From Rhodoferax antarcticus ANT.BR (GTDB lineage: Bacteria > Pseudomonadota > Gammaproteobacteria > Burkholderiales > Burkholderiaceae_C): DNA of 64,000 nt. The notes beneath the pieces were generated by a model that made no database searches, had not been told where the DNA came from, and saw only the letters and a program-made list of their open reading frames with translations. This document shows, piece by piece, positions 8,398 to 17,187 of the stretch. Every line of letters starts with the position of its first letter. The first letter of the stretch is position 1. The stretch covers positions 310,001-374,000 of the forward strand of contig NZ_MSYM01000018.1 of the NCBI RefSeq assembly GCF_001938565.1. Direction: 5' to 3'. The translations under genes and the position numbers were made by a program.

Positions 8398-9942
8398 TCA
8401 AGGTTCGGCCTTGGCAACTGCCACTGGCCGGGGTGCAAAGCTCTTGGCATCCGGCAATACTGACTCGAGTGCCTTGGCAGATCCGATCACACCTGGCACG
8501 CCCGCGCCCGGGTGGGTGCTGGCACCCACCATGAACAGGTTTTTCACATCTTCGCTGCGGTTGTGGGGCCGGAACCAGGCGCTTTGTATCAGGATCGGCT
8601 CCGGACCAAAGGCCGCGCCACGGTAAGACAGCAAGCGGTTTTGGAAGTCCAGCGGCGTGGTCACCAGCGACTCGGTAACGTGTGCCTCAAAACCTGGCAG
8701 CACCGTGTCGTTGAGGTACTTGGCAATCAACTTGCGGTAGGGTTCCGCCCGCTGCGCCCAGTCAACGCCGCTGGCCAGATTCGGTACCGGCGAGAGCGCA
8801 TAAAAGGTGTCGCAGCCCTGCGGTGCCATGGCGGGGTCATGGGCGCTGGGGCGGTGCAGGTAAAGGCTGAAATCATCAGCCAGCACATGCTTTTTAAAAA
8901 TATCGGTGAGTAAGCCCTCATAACGCGGCCCGAGCAAAATCATGTGCTGCGGCACGTCATCGAATCGCTTGTTGGTGCCAAAGTACCAAACAAACACACC
9001 CATCGACGATTTGGTGCGCTCGATTTTTCGGTCGGTCCAGGTCTTGCGGAACTCAGCGGGAACCAAGTTTTTATAGGTCCAAGCGGTGTCGCCATTGGAG
9101 ACCACGATGTCAGCCTCCAGCTTGTCGCCGTTGGCCAGCAGCACGCCAGTAGCCAGCCCCTGCTCGACGGTGATCTGCTTGACTTCGGAGTTCATCAGCA
9201 CCTGGCTGCCCTGGCCACGAATCAGGTCGACCAGCCCGTTGATCAGCGAGCCAGTGCCACCCATCGCCCAGTGCACGCCATGGCGGCGCTCCAGGATGTT
9301 GATCAGCGAATAAGCGCAGGTCACGCTAAACGGGTTACCGCCAATTAACAACGGGTGAAAGCTGAACACCTGCCGCAATTTCGGGTTCTTGATGTGTTTG
9401 GCCACCAGCGAATAGATGCTTTTCCAGGCGCCCATGCGCAGAAAATCTGGAATAACCTCCACAAAATCACCAATGCTGTCAAACGCCTTCGAGGCCATGC
9501 CCTCGTAGCCCAAGCGGTAACATACCTCCGCTTCCTTGAAGAAGTTTTCGTAGCCGGGCAGGTCTTCGGGGCTGAACCGGGCCACCTCTTTGCGCATCGC
9601 CTCCGGGTCGCCGGTGTAGTCAAACCAGGTGCCGTCGTCAAACCGAATGCGGTAAAACAGGTCCTTCAAATAGCGCATTTCGACGTGGTCGGCGAGCTTC
9701 TTGCCACACAACTCCCAAAGCTCTTCCAGCAAAAACGGTGCGGTAATGATGGTGGGCCCAGCATCAAAAACGTGGCCATTGCGGCGGTGCACATAGGCCC
9801 GCCCGCCGGGCGCATCGAGTTTTTCCAGAACCGTGACCCGGTAGCCTTTGGCACCAAGTCGAACCGCAGCGGCCAAGCCGCCAAATCCGCTGCCGATAAC
9901 GATGGCGTGAGGCTTGAAGAGAACAAGATTGGGGTTTTGCAT
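8398..9942 (-). CDS. crtI: Phytoene desaturase (CrtI-type)
   Basis: FAD-dependent carotenoid desaturase, 514 residues. The Rossmann motif GSGFGG is at residues 17-22. The segments LEKLDAPGGRAYV, FDAGPTIITAP and LYLHRPSAHDPAMAPQGCD and the C-terminal NLFMVGASTHPGAGVPGV are hallmarks of bacterial CrtI. It introduces the desaturations leading from phytoene towards neurosporene or lycopene in spheroidene/spirilloxanthin-type pathways; how many steps cannot be told from sequence. CrtD is a paralogue but the HRPSAHDP block fits CrtI better. It lies upstream of bchE on the same strand with a 134-nt operator-bearing gap. No crtB follows. Confidence 0.88.
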   Translation of the reverse strand: MQNPNLVLFKPHAIVIGSGFGGLAAAVRLGAKGYRVTVLEKLDAPGGRAYVHRRNGHVFDAGPTIITAPFLLEELWELCGKKLADHVEMRYLKDLFYRIRFDDGTWFDYTGDPEAMRKEVARFSPEDLPGYENFFKEAEVCYRLGYEGMASKAFDSIGDFVEVIPDFLRMGAWKSIYSLVAKHIKNPKLRQVFSFHPLLIGGNPFSVTCAYSLINILERRHGVHWAMGGTGSLINGLVDLIRGQGSQVLMNSEVKQITVEQGLATGVLLANGDKLEADIVVSNGDTAWTYKNLVPAEFRKTWTDRKIERTKSSMGVFVWYFGTNKRFDDVPQHMILLGPRYEGLLTDIFKKHVLADDFSLYLHRPSAHDPAMAPQGCDTFYALSPVPNLASGVDWAQRAEPYRKLIAKYLNDTVLPGFEAHVTESLVTTPLDFQNRLLSYRGAAFGPEPILIQSAWFRPHNRSEDVKNLFMVGASTHPGAGVPGVIGSAKALESVLPDAKSFAPRPVAVAKAEP

Positions 9943-11383
9943 GAGGGGAGTTTATTCCGTGAAAGTAGCGTGTTGATTGATCTTGCGCATGATTGTTGTT
10001 TGGATTGGGCGGCGCTTTCAGCCACCCGTGGCAGGAAACCACGCCGATTGTTCGCCACACTTTGGGTGCAAGGCGCGACGAAAGTTCACCCCCATTTTTC
10101 CGAATTGACATGAAGATGCGCCGCTGGCTTGTTTGCGGGCGTCGTTCACTTGCTCGGCGACCAAAAAGCCAGCTAAAGCCGCGCGAGGCAGACCCACGAC
10201 CTTGCTAGACTTCTTCCGATGACCGACACCGCCACGCCGCACACCCCCATGATGACCCAGTACCTGGGCCTGAAGGCGGACTACCCCCAGACACTGCTGC
10301 TCTACCGCATGGGGGACTTTTACGAGCTGTTTTACGCCGACGCCGAAAAAGCCGCACGCCTGCTCAACATCACACTCACCCAACGCGGCCAAAGCGCCGG
10401 ACAGCCGGTGGTGATGGCCGGCGTGCCGTTTCACTCGGTCGAAACCTATCTAGCGCGCCTGATCAAGCTGGGCGAATCGGTGGCCATCTGCGAACAGGTC
10501 GGCGATGTAGCCACGGCCAAAGGCCCGGTCGAGCGCAAAGTGGTGCGGGTCGTGACCCCCGGCACGTTGACCGATCTGGAGCTGCTCAGCGACAAAACCG
10601 AGGCGCTTTTGCTCGCCGTACACCAAGGCCCGCGCCAAGCCTGCGGCCTGGCCTGGCTAAGCGTGACCCAAGGCGTGGTGCATCTGGCTGAATGTGCCGC
10701 CGACGAACTGGCCAACTGGGTGCTGCGCATCAGCCCGGGCGAGCTGATCTTCAGCGCCGGGGCGACACCGGCTTTTGAGGCTAGGCTGCGCGCCATTCCG
10801 ACCACTACAGCGCTGTCGATCTCGGTGCGACCCGACTGGCAGTTTGACGCGGGCCTGGGCCAGCGCACCCTCACCCAACACCTGCAAGCGGCCAGCTTGG
10901 CCCCCTGGCAGGCGCAAGATCTGGTGCAAGCGCAGGCCGCAGCCGCAGCGCTATTGAGCTACACCGAACACACCCAGGGCCGCGTGCTCACCCACATCCA
11001 CAGTGTGCAAGTGCAGCGCGAGGGTGACCTGATCGACCTGCCGCCCACCACCCGGCGCAATCTGGAACTGGTGCAAACCCTGCGCGGTGAGGATTCGCCC
11101 ACGCTGTTTTCGCTGCTCGACACCTGCCAGACCGGCATGGGCAGCCGCTTGCTCAAAAGCTGGTTGCTGACACCCCGGCGTGACCGCAGCGAGGCCATGC
11201 AACGCCACCGCGCGATTGAGGCGCTGCGCAGCGGCCCCACATTGTCAGCAGGCGCTGGCCCGTGGGACAAGCTGCGCCAGCAGCTCAAAGGCAGCACCGA
11301 TGTGCAGCGCATCACCGCGCGTATTGCGCTGCGCCAAGTGCGACCGCGTGAGCTGGTGGGACTGCAAGTCACACTACAAAAAA

Positions 11384-11428
11384 CAGAGCTACTCGCGCCC
11401 GTAATACATGGGCTAGAGGCCTATTTGA
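11384..11428 (+). repeat. Dispersed ~45-bp repeat, copy 2, in frame inside mutS
   Basis: AGAGCTACTC, then CATGGGCTAGAGGCCTATTTGACA, match the family closely. The segment is translated as [14 protein letters not shown] in the lever/clamp part of MutS, where the total length is about that of E. coli MutS, so the repeat replaced or became coding sequence without breaking the frame. Confidence 0.7.
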
Positions 11429-12723
11429 CACATATTTCTCAGAATCTGTTGCCGCCCGCTGGCTGCGCAGAATTACTGCGCTCCGCTATCGACGCTGAGC
11501 CCGCCACGCTGGTGCGCGACGGTGGTGTGATTGCCTCGGGCTTTGATGCCGAGCTGGACGAACTGCGTGCCATCCAGACCAACTGCGACGGCTTTTTGCT
11601 GGACCTGGAAACCCGCGAGCGAACCCGCACCGGCATCACCAACCTGCGGGTGCAGTTCAACAAAGTCCACGGCTTTTTCATTGAAGTCACCCAGGGCCAG
11701 GCCAACAAAGTACCCGACGATTACCGCCGCCGCCAGACCCTGAAAAATGCCGAGCGCTTCATCACCCCCGAACTCAAAGCCTTTGAAGACAAAGCCCTCA
11801 GCGCGCCAGGAACGTGCCTTGGCGCGTGAAAAATGGCTGTATGAGCAGCTGCTGGACCAGTTGCAGGCGCATGTACCGGCGCTCACCCGCCTCGCTAACG
11901 CGCTGGCCACGCTGGACGCCTTGTGCGCGCTGGCCGAGCGCAGCCTCACCCTGGACTGGTGCGCGCCGCAGTTTGCCCGCGAGCCATGCATCGACATCGA
12001 GGCGGGCCGCCACCCGGTGGTGCAAGCCCGGTTGGCTGAACTCAGCTCGGGTGCCTTCATTGCCAACGACACGAGGTTGAGCGTCAAGCAGCGCATGCAG
12101 ATCATCACCGGCCCCAACATGGGTGGTAAATCTACCTACATGCGCCAGATTGCGGTGATGGTGCTGCTGGCGAGCATCGGCAGTTATGTGCCTGCCGCCA
12201 GCTGCCGCCTCGGGCCGATCGACGCCATCCACACCCGCATTGGCGCAGCCGACGACCTGGCCAACGCCCAGTCCACCTTCATGCTGGAAATGTTGGAGGC
12301 CGCGCAAATACTGAACGCAGCCACACCCAACTCGCTGGTGCTGATGGACGAAATTGGCCGTGGCACCAGCACCTTTGACGGTTTGGCGCTGGCCAGTGCC
12401 ATTGCCACGCAGCTGCACGACAAAACCCAGGCCTACACCCTGTTTGCCACGCACTACTTTGAGCTGACCGAGTTTGCGGCCACGCATCACGCCGCCATCA
12501 ATGTGCATGTGAGTGCCGCTGAAAGTGGCCGCGACATCGTCTTTTTGCACGAGATCCAGCCTGGCCCCGCCAGCAAAAGCTACGGCATTCAGGTGGCGCG
12601 GCTGGCCGGCATGCCCGCCGCAGTGGTCAACCGCGCCCGCCACACGCTGGAAGCGCTGGAGGCGCAAGCCAGCCAGCATCAGGCCCAGGTGGATTTGTTT
12701 GCGGCACCAGTCGCTACAGAAGT

Positions 12724-12766
12724 CATAGCTTACAACGCAATAGAGGTATGGGCTAGAGCCCTAAAT
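12724..12766 (+). repeat. Dispersed ~45-bp repeat, copy 3, in frame inside mutS
   Basis: CATAGCTTAC followed by TATGGGCTAGAGCCCTAAAT. It encodes VIAYNAIEVWARALNP in the linker between the MutS ATPase and the C-terminal helices, a region known to be variable in length. Confidence 0.6.
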
Positions 12767-12865
12767 CCTGATGAACTGAGCCCGCGTGAGGCGCTGGAGG
12801 CGCTGTACCAACTCAAGAAGCTGGTGGTCAGCCAAGTCGGCTGAAAAAGTGCCGGGCTGGCCCGC

Positions 12866-13135
12866 TTACCAAGCCAGATGGGCGTAGCCCTGCAGCTGCA
12901 GCCGCATGACGGCCAAGGCACCAAAGTCTTCCACCTCAACAAACTCCAGCATGTCCTTTGCGCCCCAGCCAATGGTTTTCATGGTGTTTTCGCAGGCGAT
13001 GAACTTCACGCCATAGGACTCGGCCATGCTGCGCACCCGCTGCTGGTAGAACTTCGACACCGGCCGCTGGGGCTTTTTGGCCAGAATGTGGATGCCCGGC
13101 CCCCACACCACCACCACGATGCTGATGTCGTCCAC
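12866..13135 (-). CDS. DsrE-family small protein, apparently short at the N-terminus
   Basis: 89 residues from a GTG start. The segments ISIVVVVWGPGIHIL and YGVKFIACENTMKTIGW, then a C-terminal VMRLQLQGYAHL, fit the DsrE/DsrF-like fold, which includes sulfur-relay and uncharacterised proteins. The usual first strand-helix (~25 residues) is missing. The frame is open for only eleven codons upstream of the GTG, without an ATG, before a TGA, so the gene may be truncated or have a remote frameshift. Catalytic role unknown. Confidence 0.55.
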   Translation of the reverse strand: MDDISIVVVVWGPGIHILAKKPQRPVSKFYQQRVRSMAESYGVKFIACENTMKTIGWGAKDMLEFVEVEDFGALAVMRLQLQGYAHLAW

Positions 13136-13214
13136 AAATTTCCACCCCGCAAGACAAGCTAGCTGAGGCAGTCAAGCGTTGGGCAGGACCACAGTTATGG
13201 TGGTGATAAACGCG

Positions 13215-13535
13215 TCAAGAATCCGCGCTAGGTGATGGGTACAGGTGAATGGCCAGCCACAAGGCGCCTTCGGTCACGCTCAAAACCATGTGTGGCGTTT
13301 CTGCAGGTAAAAACAGATAGCCTCCCGAGGTGAGCGCGATGGCTCGGCCATCGACATCCAGCGTGGCCTCGCCCTGCAGCAAAACCACCCACTCGTCTTG
13401 TGCCTGCACATAGCGCTCACGCGCAATGCGTGACGAGCTCACAATCCGCTCGATCACAACACCACGCTGGTTCAACAAGGTCTCAAAGCGCTCACCTTGC
13501 TCAGGTGGGGTAGCGTCGGCAAACAGGTTGCTCAT
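13215..13535 (-). CDS. Cupin-domain protein
   Basis: 106 residues from the ATG at 13535 (MSNLFADATPPEQGERF), chosen over an upstream in-frame start that would overlap uppP. The central part QAQDEWVVLLQGEATLDVDGR and the later GGYLFLPAETPHMVLSV are the two cupin motifs, but the first lacks the usual HxH pair (QDEW), while the second keeps PxxxPH. Metal binding is therefore uncertain. It follows uppP on the same strand by 71 nt. Substrate unknown. Confidence 0.75.
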   Translation of the reverse strand: MSNLFADATPPEQGERFETLLNQRGVVIERIVSSSRIARERYVQAQDEWVVLLQGEATLDVDGRAIALTSGGYLFLPAETPHMVLSVTEGALWLAIHLYPSPSADS

Positions 13536-13606
13536 CACATCACGATCTGCAGCTTGGCAGGGCTGACCGGCACCAGCACGGCTGGCGTAGGGTGTCTGGA
13601 AGGTTT

Positions 13607-14440
13607 TTACTCGGTCCAAGTCACGGTACCTGTCCAGGCGGTTAGCAGCACCACCACGCCAAACGCAATACGGTAATAGGCAAAACCGACAAAGCTATGG
13701 GTGGAAATAAACGCCAGCAACCAGCGGATGCACAGCCAGGCGCTCAAAAATGACATCACCAGCCCAACACCAAACATCGGCGCATCGGCCAGCGACAACA
13801 AAGCGCGCTCTTTGTACAAGCTATAAGCACCCGCACCAATCAGCGTCGGAATCGCGAGATAGAACGAAAAATCAGTGGCGGCCTTGCGCGACAAGCCCAA
13901 CAACATGCCACCAATGATGGTGGCGCCACTGCGGCTGGTGCCCGGAATCATGGCAAAACACTGCACCAGTCCAACCTTCAGAGCATCCGCTGGGCTCATT
14001 TGGTCCACATCATGAATGCGGGAACTGGACGGATTTTTCTGCTGGCGGCGCTCGGCCCATAAGATGATGAAGCCGCCAATGATGAAGGCGCTAGCCACCA
14101 CCACCGGCGTGAACAGGTTCTCTTTAATGGCCTTGCCAAACGCCAGCCCCAAAATCACCGCCGGGAAAAACGCAATCGTCACATTCAAGGCAAAACGCTG
14201 CGCCTGCTTGTCAGTTGGCAGCGCCACCACCGTGTCGCGAATCTTTTGCCAATACACCAGGATCACGGCAAAAATCGCACCGGTCTGAATAGCAATGTCA
14301 AACACCTTGGCTTTCTCGTCATCAAACCCCAGCAACGCACCGGCCAGAATCAGGTGGCCGGTAGAAGAAATGGGCAAAAACTCGGTCAACCCCTCCACCA
14401 GGCCCATGATGGCCGCCTTGATCAACAAAACAATATCCAC
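13607..14440 (-). CDS. uppP: Undecaprenyl-diphosphatase (UppP/BacA)
   Basis: Integral inner-membrane phosphatase that recycles undecaprenyl pyrophosphate for peptidoglycan synthesis and gives bacitracin tolerance; 277 residues. The motif [20 protein letters not shown] (residues 14-33) contains the conserved catalytic glutamates and the PxSSxGH loop, and [14 protein letters not shown] is the second conserved loop. Multiple hydrophobic helices follow. Length is normal. Downstream on the same strand are the cupin and DsrE-like genes. Confidence 0.95.
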   Translation of the reverse strand: MDIVLLIKAAIMGLVEGLTEFLPISSTGHLILAGALLGFDDEKAKVFDIAIQTGAIFAVILVYWQKIRDTVVALPTDKQAQRFALNVTIAFFPAVILGLAFGKAIKENLFTPVVVASAFIIGGFIILWAERRQQKNPSSSRIHDVDQMSPADALKVGLVQCFAMIPGTSRSGATIIGGMLLGLSRKAATDFSFYLAIPTLIGAGAYSLYKERALLSLADAPMFGVGLVMSFLSAWLCIRWLLAFISTHSFVGFAYYRIAFGVVVLLTAWTGTVTWTE

Positions 14441-14584
14441 GAAAACTCCTTGTCTGACCGCGGATTATCACAGCCTGCGCGCCTTGGCTTTTTTGGTCAC
14501 ACGCGTAAAACACGCTAAATGCGCCGCTCTGCAAGCCTGTATTTTTCGTGGGATCATGGGCGCCACTCCAGACTGATCTCACCT

Positions 14585-15244
14585 ATGACCGACACGCTTG
14601 CGCTCCAATCCTTACCGCTGTTTCCACTGGGTACGGTGCTGTTTCCGGGCGGCTACCTGCCGCTGCAGATATTTGAGGTGCGTTACCTCGACATGATTGG
14701 CAAGTGCTTCAAGGCTGACACCCCGTTTGGCGTCGTGTCGTTGGACCGGGGCAATGAAGTGCGCCAGGCCCCAAGCAACCAGCCTGCGGGCGAAAGCATT
14801 GCGCAAGAAAATTTTTACCCCACCGGCACCCTCGCCCGCATCACCCACCTAAGCCGACCCCAGGCGGGTTTGATGCTGATTCAGTGTACGGGCGAGCAGC
14901 GGTTTACCGTCAGCAACCACCATTTGCTCAAGCACGGCCTGTGGGTGGCCGATGTGGCGCTGCAGCCGGACGACCAAAAAGTCACCATTCCGCCAGACCT
15001 GCTGCCCGTGGCCACCACGCTCAAGCGGGTGATTGAAACCCTGAATGAGCAGGAACTGGAGGCCGATCAAATACCCATTCAGCCGCCGTATCAACTGGAT
15101 GACTGCGCCTGGGTGGCCAACCGCTGGTGTGAGCTGTTGCCGATGGCGCTGGAGCTCAAGCACCGACTGATGGCGCTGGACAACCCGCTGGTGCGCCTTG
15201 AACTGGTCAGCGATCTGCTAGAGCGCAACGGCATTTCTACCTGA
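14585..15244 (+). CDS. Lon N-terminal-domain (LON substrate-binding) protein
   Basis: 219 residues matching the stand-alone LON peptidase substrate-binding-like family. It opens with LQSLPLFPLGTVLFPGGYLPLQIFEVRYLDMI, the first strands of the Lon N domain, and has no ATPase or protease domain. The ATG at 14585 is preferred because it gives the canonical start; an in-frame opening upstream from 14519 lacks family similarity. Exact function unknown. It is divergent from uppP across a 144-nt gap. Confidence 0.85.
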   Translation: MTDTLALQSLPLFPLGTVLFPGGYLPLQIFEVRYLDMIGKCFKADTPFGVVSLDRGNEVRQAPSNQPAGESIAQENFYPTGTLARITHLSRPQAGLMLIQCTGEQRFTVSNHHLLKHGLWVADVALQPDDQKVTIPPDLLPVATTLKRVIETLNEQELEADQIPIQPPYQLDDCAWVANRWCELLPMALELKHRLMALDNPLVRLELVSDLLERNGIST

Positions 15245-15351
15245 GGCTACCGCGCCAGGCAACTGGCCTGCGGCTCGCTTGTGAGAGCTTGCATAATCGT
15301 CTTTCCTGGCACACCATCGCCCAAAAGTCGTTATTTAACCGGTGACCCATC

Positions 15352-15942
15352 ATGAGTATTCGCTACACCAACGTCATCAACCACCTGCCGCAGACCAAGA
15401 TGCGGATTTACCCCACCAAGGTGATCAACATCATTGGCGGGCCGGGTAGCGACAAGTCACTTTTTTCAGCGGCCATGGTGCTGCAATTAAGTTTGCACGG
15501 CAAAACGGTTGAAACCATTCCCGACTTTGCCAAATCACTGGTGTGGCAACAAAACTTTGAGGTGCTGAAAAACCAGTATTTCATTGCCCAGCGGCAGTTT
15601 GAAATGCTCAGCCTGATTGATGGCCAGGTGCACTTTTTGATCACCGAATGCTCTTTGCCACAGGTGCTGTTCTACAACGAGAACTACGCCGACAACATCT
15701 GCGACGTGGCCAAAACCCGCGAGCAGATCTTGGAGTGGTATCGGCAAAACGACAACATCAACATCTTGGTCAAGCGCGGCAACAAAAAGTATGTGCGCAG
15801 CGGACGTTTTCAGGACGAAGAACAGGCTCGCGAGGTAGACCAGGGCCTGCGCGAGATTCTGGTCCGCGAGAAGCTGCCCTTTACCGAACTCGCGCCTGAC
15901 CTGCAAGCCATCCACGCCTTTGCCAAAACGCTAATGGAATAA
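15352..15942 (+). CDS. P-loop NTPase-like protein with altered Walker A
   Basis: 196 residues. VINIIGGPGSDKSLFSAAMVLQL (from residue 24) looks like a Walker A strand-loop-helix of the NadR/Ttd14-like AAA class, but the glycine before the lysine is aspartate (GGPGSDKS). Downstream, ITECSLPQVLFYNENYADNI may include the Walker B acidic pair, and VKRGNKKYVRSGRFQDEEQAREVD resembles the lid region of small nucleotide kinases. The product may be an unusual kinase or a non-hydrolysing P-loop protein. No operon partner. Function not recognised. Confidence 0.6.
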   Translation: MSIRYTNVINHLPQTKMRIYPTKVINIIGGPGSDKSLFSAAMVLQLSLHGKTVETIPDFAKSLVWQQNFEVLKNQYFIAQRQFEMLSLIDGQVHFLITECSLPQVLFYNENYADNICDVAKTREQILEWYRQNDNINILVKRGNKKYVRSGRFQDEEQAREVDQGLREILVREKLPFTELAPDLQAIHAFAKTLME

Positions 15943-15959
15943 CGCGCGGCTTGCGGCAC

Positions 15960-17108
15960 TTACCGGGGCCGCAAGCCCTCTGGCAGCCAACTTGCGAAGT
16001 AGCCGCTGATGCGCTCCTCGTAGCGCTGCCACCAGATGCCCAGCGCCACCAGCCCCAGGCCAATCAGCGTCAGGACAAACGCAAAAGCCAGGCTGTCGCC
16101 AAACACCCGGTGCGACAAGTAGCCCAGGTAACCCGCCACACCCAGCCCGCCAAACACGGTAAACACCCGCCGCCCAATCACCGCCCCGGCAAACACCAGC
16201 ACCAGGTTGATCAGGCAGTACAGCGCTTTGCCAAGCTCTGAGTCTGAGTTGCGCCAACTCAGGCCGCCCCAAAACATCACCGTGCCAAACAGATATAGCC
16301 AAAAAGCGTAGTCCTGCCGCCACTCGGGCGCTTGCGCCTGGCGGCTGCGCGCATCGACCCACAGGGCAATAAACACCGTGGCCATGCCAAACACCAACGA
16401 CACATCACGCATGAACTCAAAGTCCCACTGCTCACCCTGCTGCATCAGGCCATTTGCGGCGTCCATGCTCAGGTACCACAGCGTCACCGCAATCGGCATC
16501 ACCATAAAAGGCAGGCGGTAGCGCCACAACATCAGCACACCAGCGGCCAGCGTCACATATTCCAGCGTCAGCCAGCGCCAGTTGATGTCGGCGTGGTACG
16601 CCGAGTAGCCAAGTGGCCCGCCCGGCGGCCACCAGCCCATGCCCTGCTGAAAACACCACACCACCAGCGGCACCAGCACCACCGCCAGCGTGGCCAGAAT
16701 GCCGGCCGGCACCGGCAAGTGGCGGCTTTTCAGGTGGTCCGCCACCTTCAGGCAGGCCACCAGATAAGACGCGCTAATGGCCATCAAGCCCCAGGCACCG
16801 AAGGCGTCCCAGCTCAAGGTCATGAACAGCGTCATGGCCCCTATGGCCACCATGCCGCCAAAGTAATACAAGGTGTTGGTGAAACTGAAGCGCGGCGCGC
16901 TCGCGTACGCACCTGCTGGTGCATCAACAGCTGGCCGGGCAACCTGCGGCGCGGCGTTGGCTTGCTTTGCCCAACGCGCCCAAAGCGCTTGCGCCTGCAG
17001 CCGCGTGATCACACCGTCTTGCGCCGCCTGCAACAAGTCACGCTGGCCCACCTGCGCGACAGCAGGCGTCGGCTTCTCGGGCGGGTTAGCGGATGGGGTT
17101 TCAGGCAT
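15960..17108 (-). CDS. DUF2157-type polytopic membrane protein
   Basis: 382 residues from the ATG at 17108 (MPETPSANPPEK). The N-terminal ~90 residues are soluble, with a helical segment RDLLQAAQDGVITRLQAQALWARW that is characteristic of DUF2157 proteins. About ten hydrophobic helices follow from FTNTLYYFGGMVAIGAMTLFM to the C-terminus. An upstream in-frame extension is rejected because it crosses the glnS promoter region. Divergent from glnS. Function unknown. Confidence 0.75.
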   Translation of the reverse strand: MPETPSANPPEKPTPAVAQVGQRDLLQAAQDGVITRLQAQALWARWAKQANAAPQVARPAVDAPAGAYASAPRFSFTNTLYYFGGMVAIGAMTLFMTLSWDAFGAWGLMAISASYLVACLKVADHLKSRHLPVPAGILATLAVVLVPLVVWCFQQGMGWWPPGGPLGYSAYHADINWRWLTLEYVTLAAGVLMLWRYRLPFMVMPIAVTLWYLSMDAANGLMQQGEQWDFEFMRDVSLVFGMATVFIALWVDARSRQAQAPEWRQDYAFWLYLFGTVMFWGGLSWRNSDSELGKALYCLINLVLVFAGAVIGRRVFTVFGGLGVAGYLGYLSHRVFGDSLAFAFVLTLIGLGLVALGIWWQRYEERISGYFASWLPEGLRPR

Positions 17109-17187
17109 ATTGAACTCTGTGGTAAGCGCACACAATGAGCGGCCACAAATCATAGCTAACGTAAGCACGCCGCCTAAAATCGCGCAC

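Larger units (their letters stand above)
10219..12844 (+). pseudogene. mutS: DNA mismatch repair protein MutS, split by a single-base frameshift
   Basis: Together the two frames encode an almost full MutS (~874 residues). The first frame (10219-11829) covers the mismatch-binding domain, including the GDFYELF motif near residue 33, the connector and the lever. The second frame covers the clamp end, the ATPase with Walker A GPNMGGKST (nt ~12111-12137) and Walker B/signature LVLMDEIGRGTS, and the C-terminal helices. The frame changes in GCGCGCC at 11801-11807: removing one C restores [20 protein letters not shown], as in other MutS proteins. Either the gene is inactivated, giving a mutator, or one base is wrong in the assembly. 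Two copies of the dispersed repeat lie inside the coding region. Confidence 0.9.

Noticed and set aside
16332..17138. Long plus-strand frame opposite the DUF2157 gene
   Set aside because: Composition rich in H/Q/R and no family pattern; antisense shadow.
17145..17185. Possible copy of the dispersed repeat in the glnS promoter region
   Set aside because: Starts with ATAGCT but lacks the second half.
16873..17187. Upstream extension of glnS
   Set aside because: The extra residues are not GlnRS-like and overlap the divergent DUF2157 gene; the ATG at 17188 gives the usual N-terminus.
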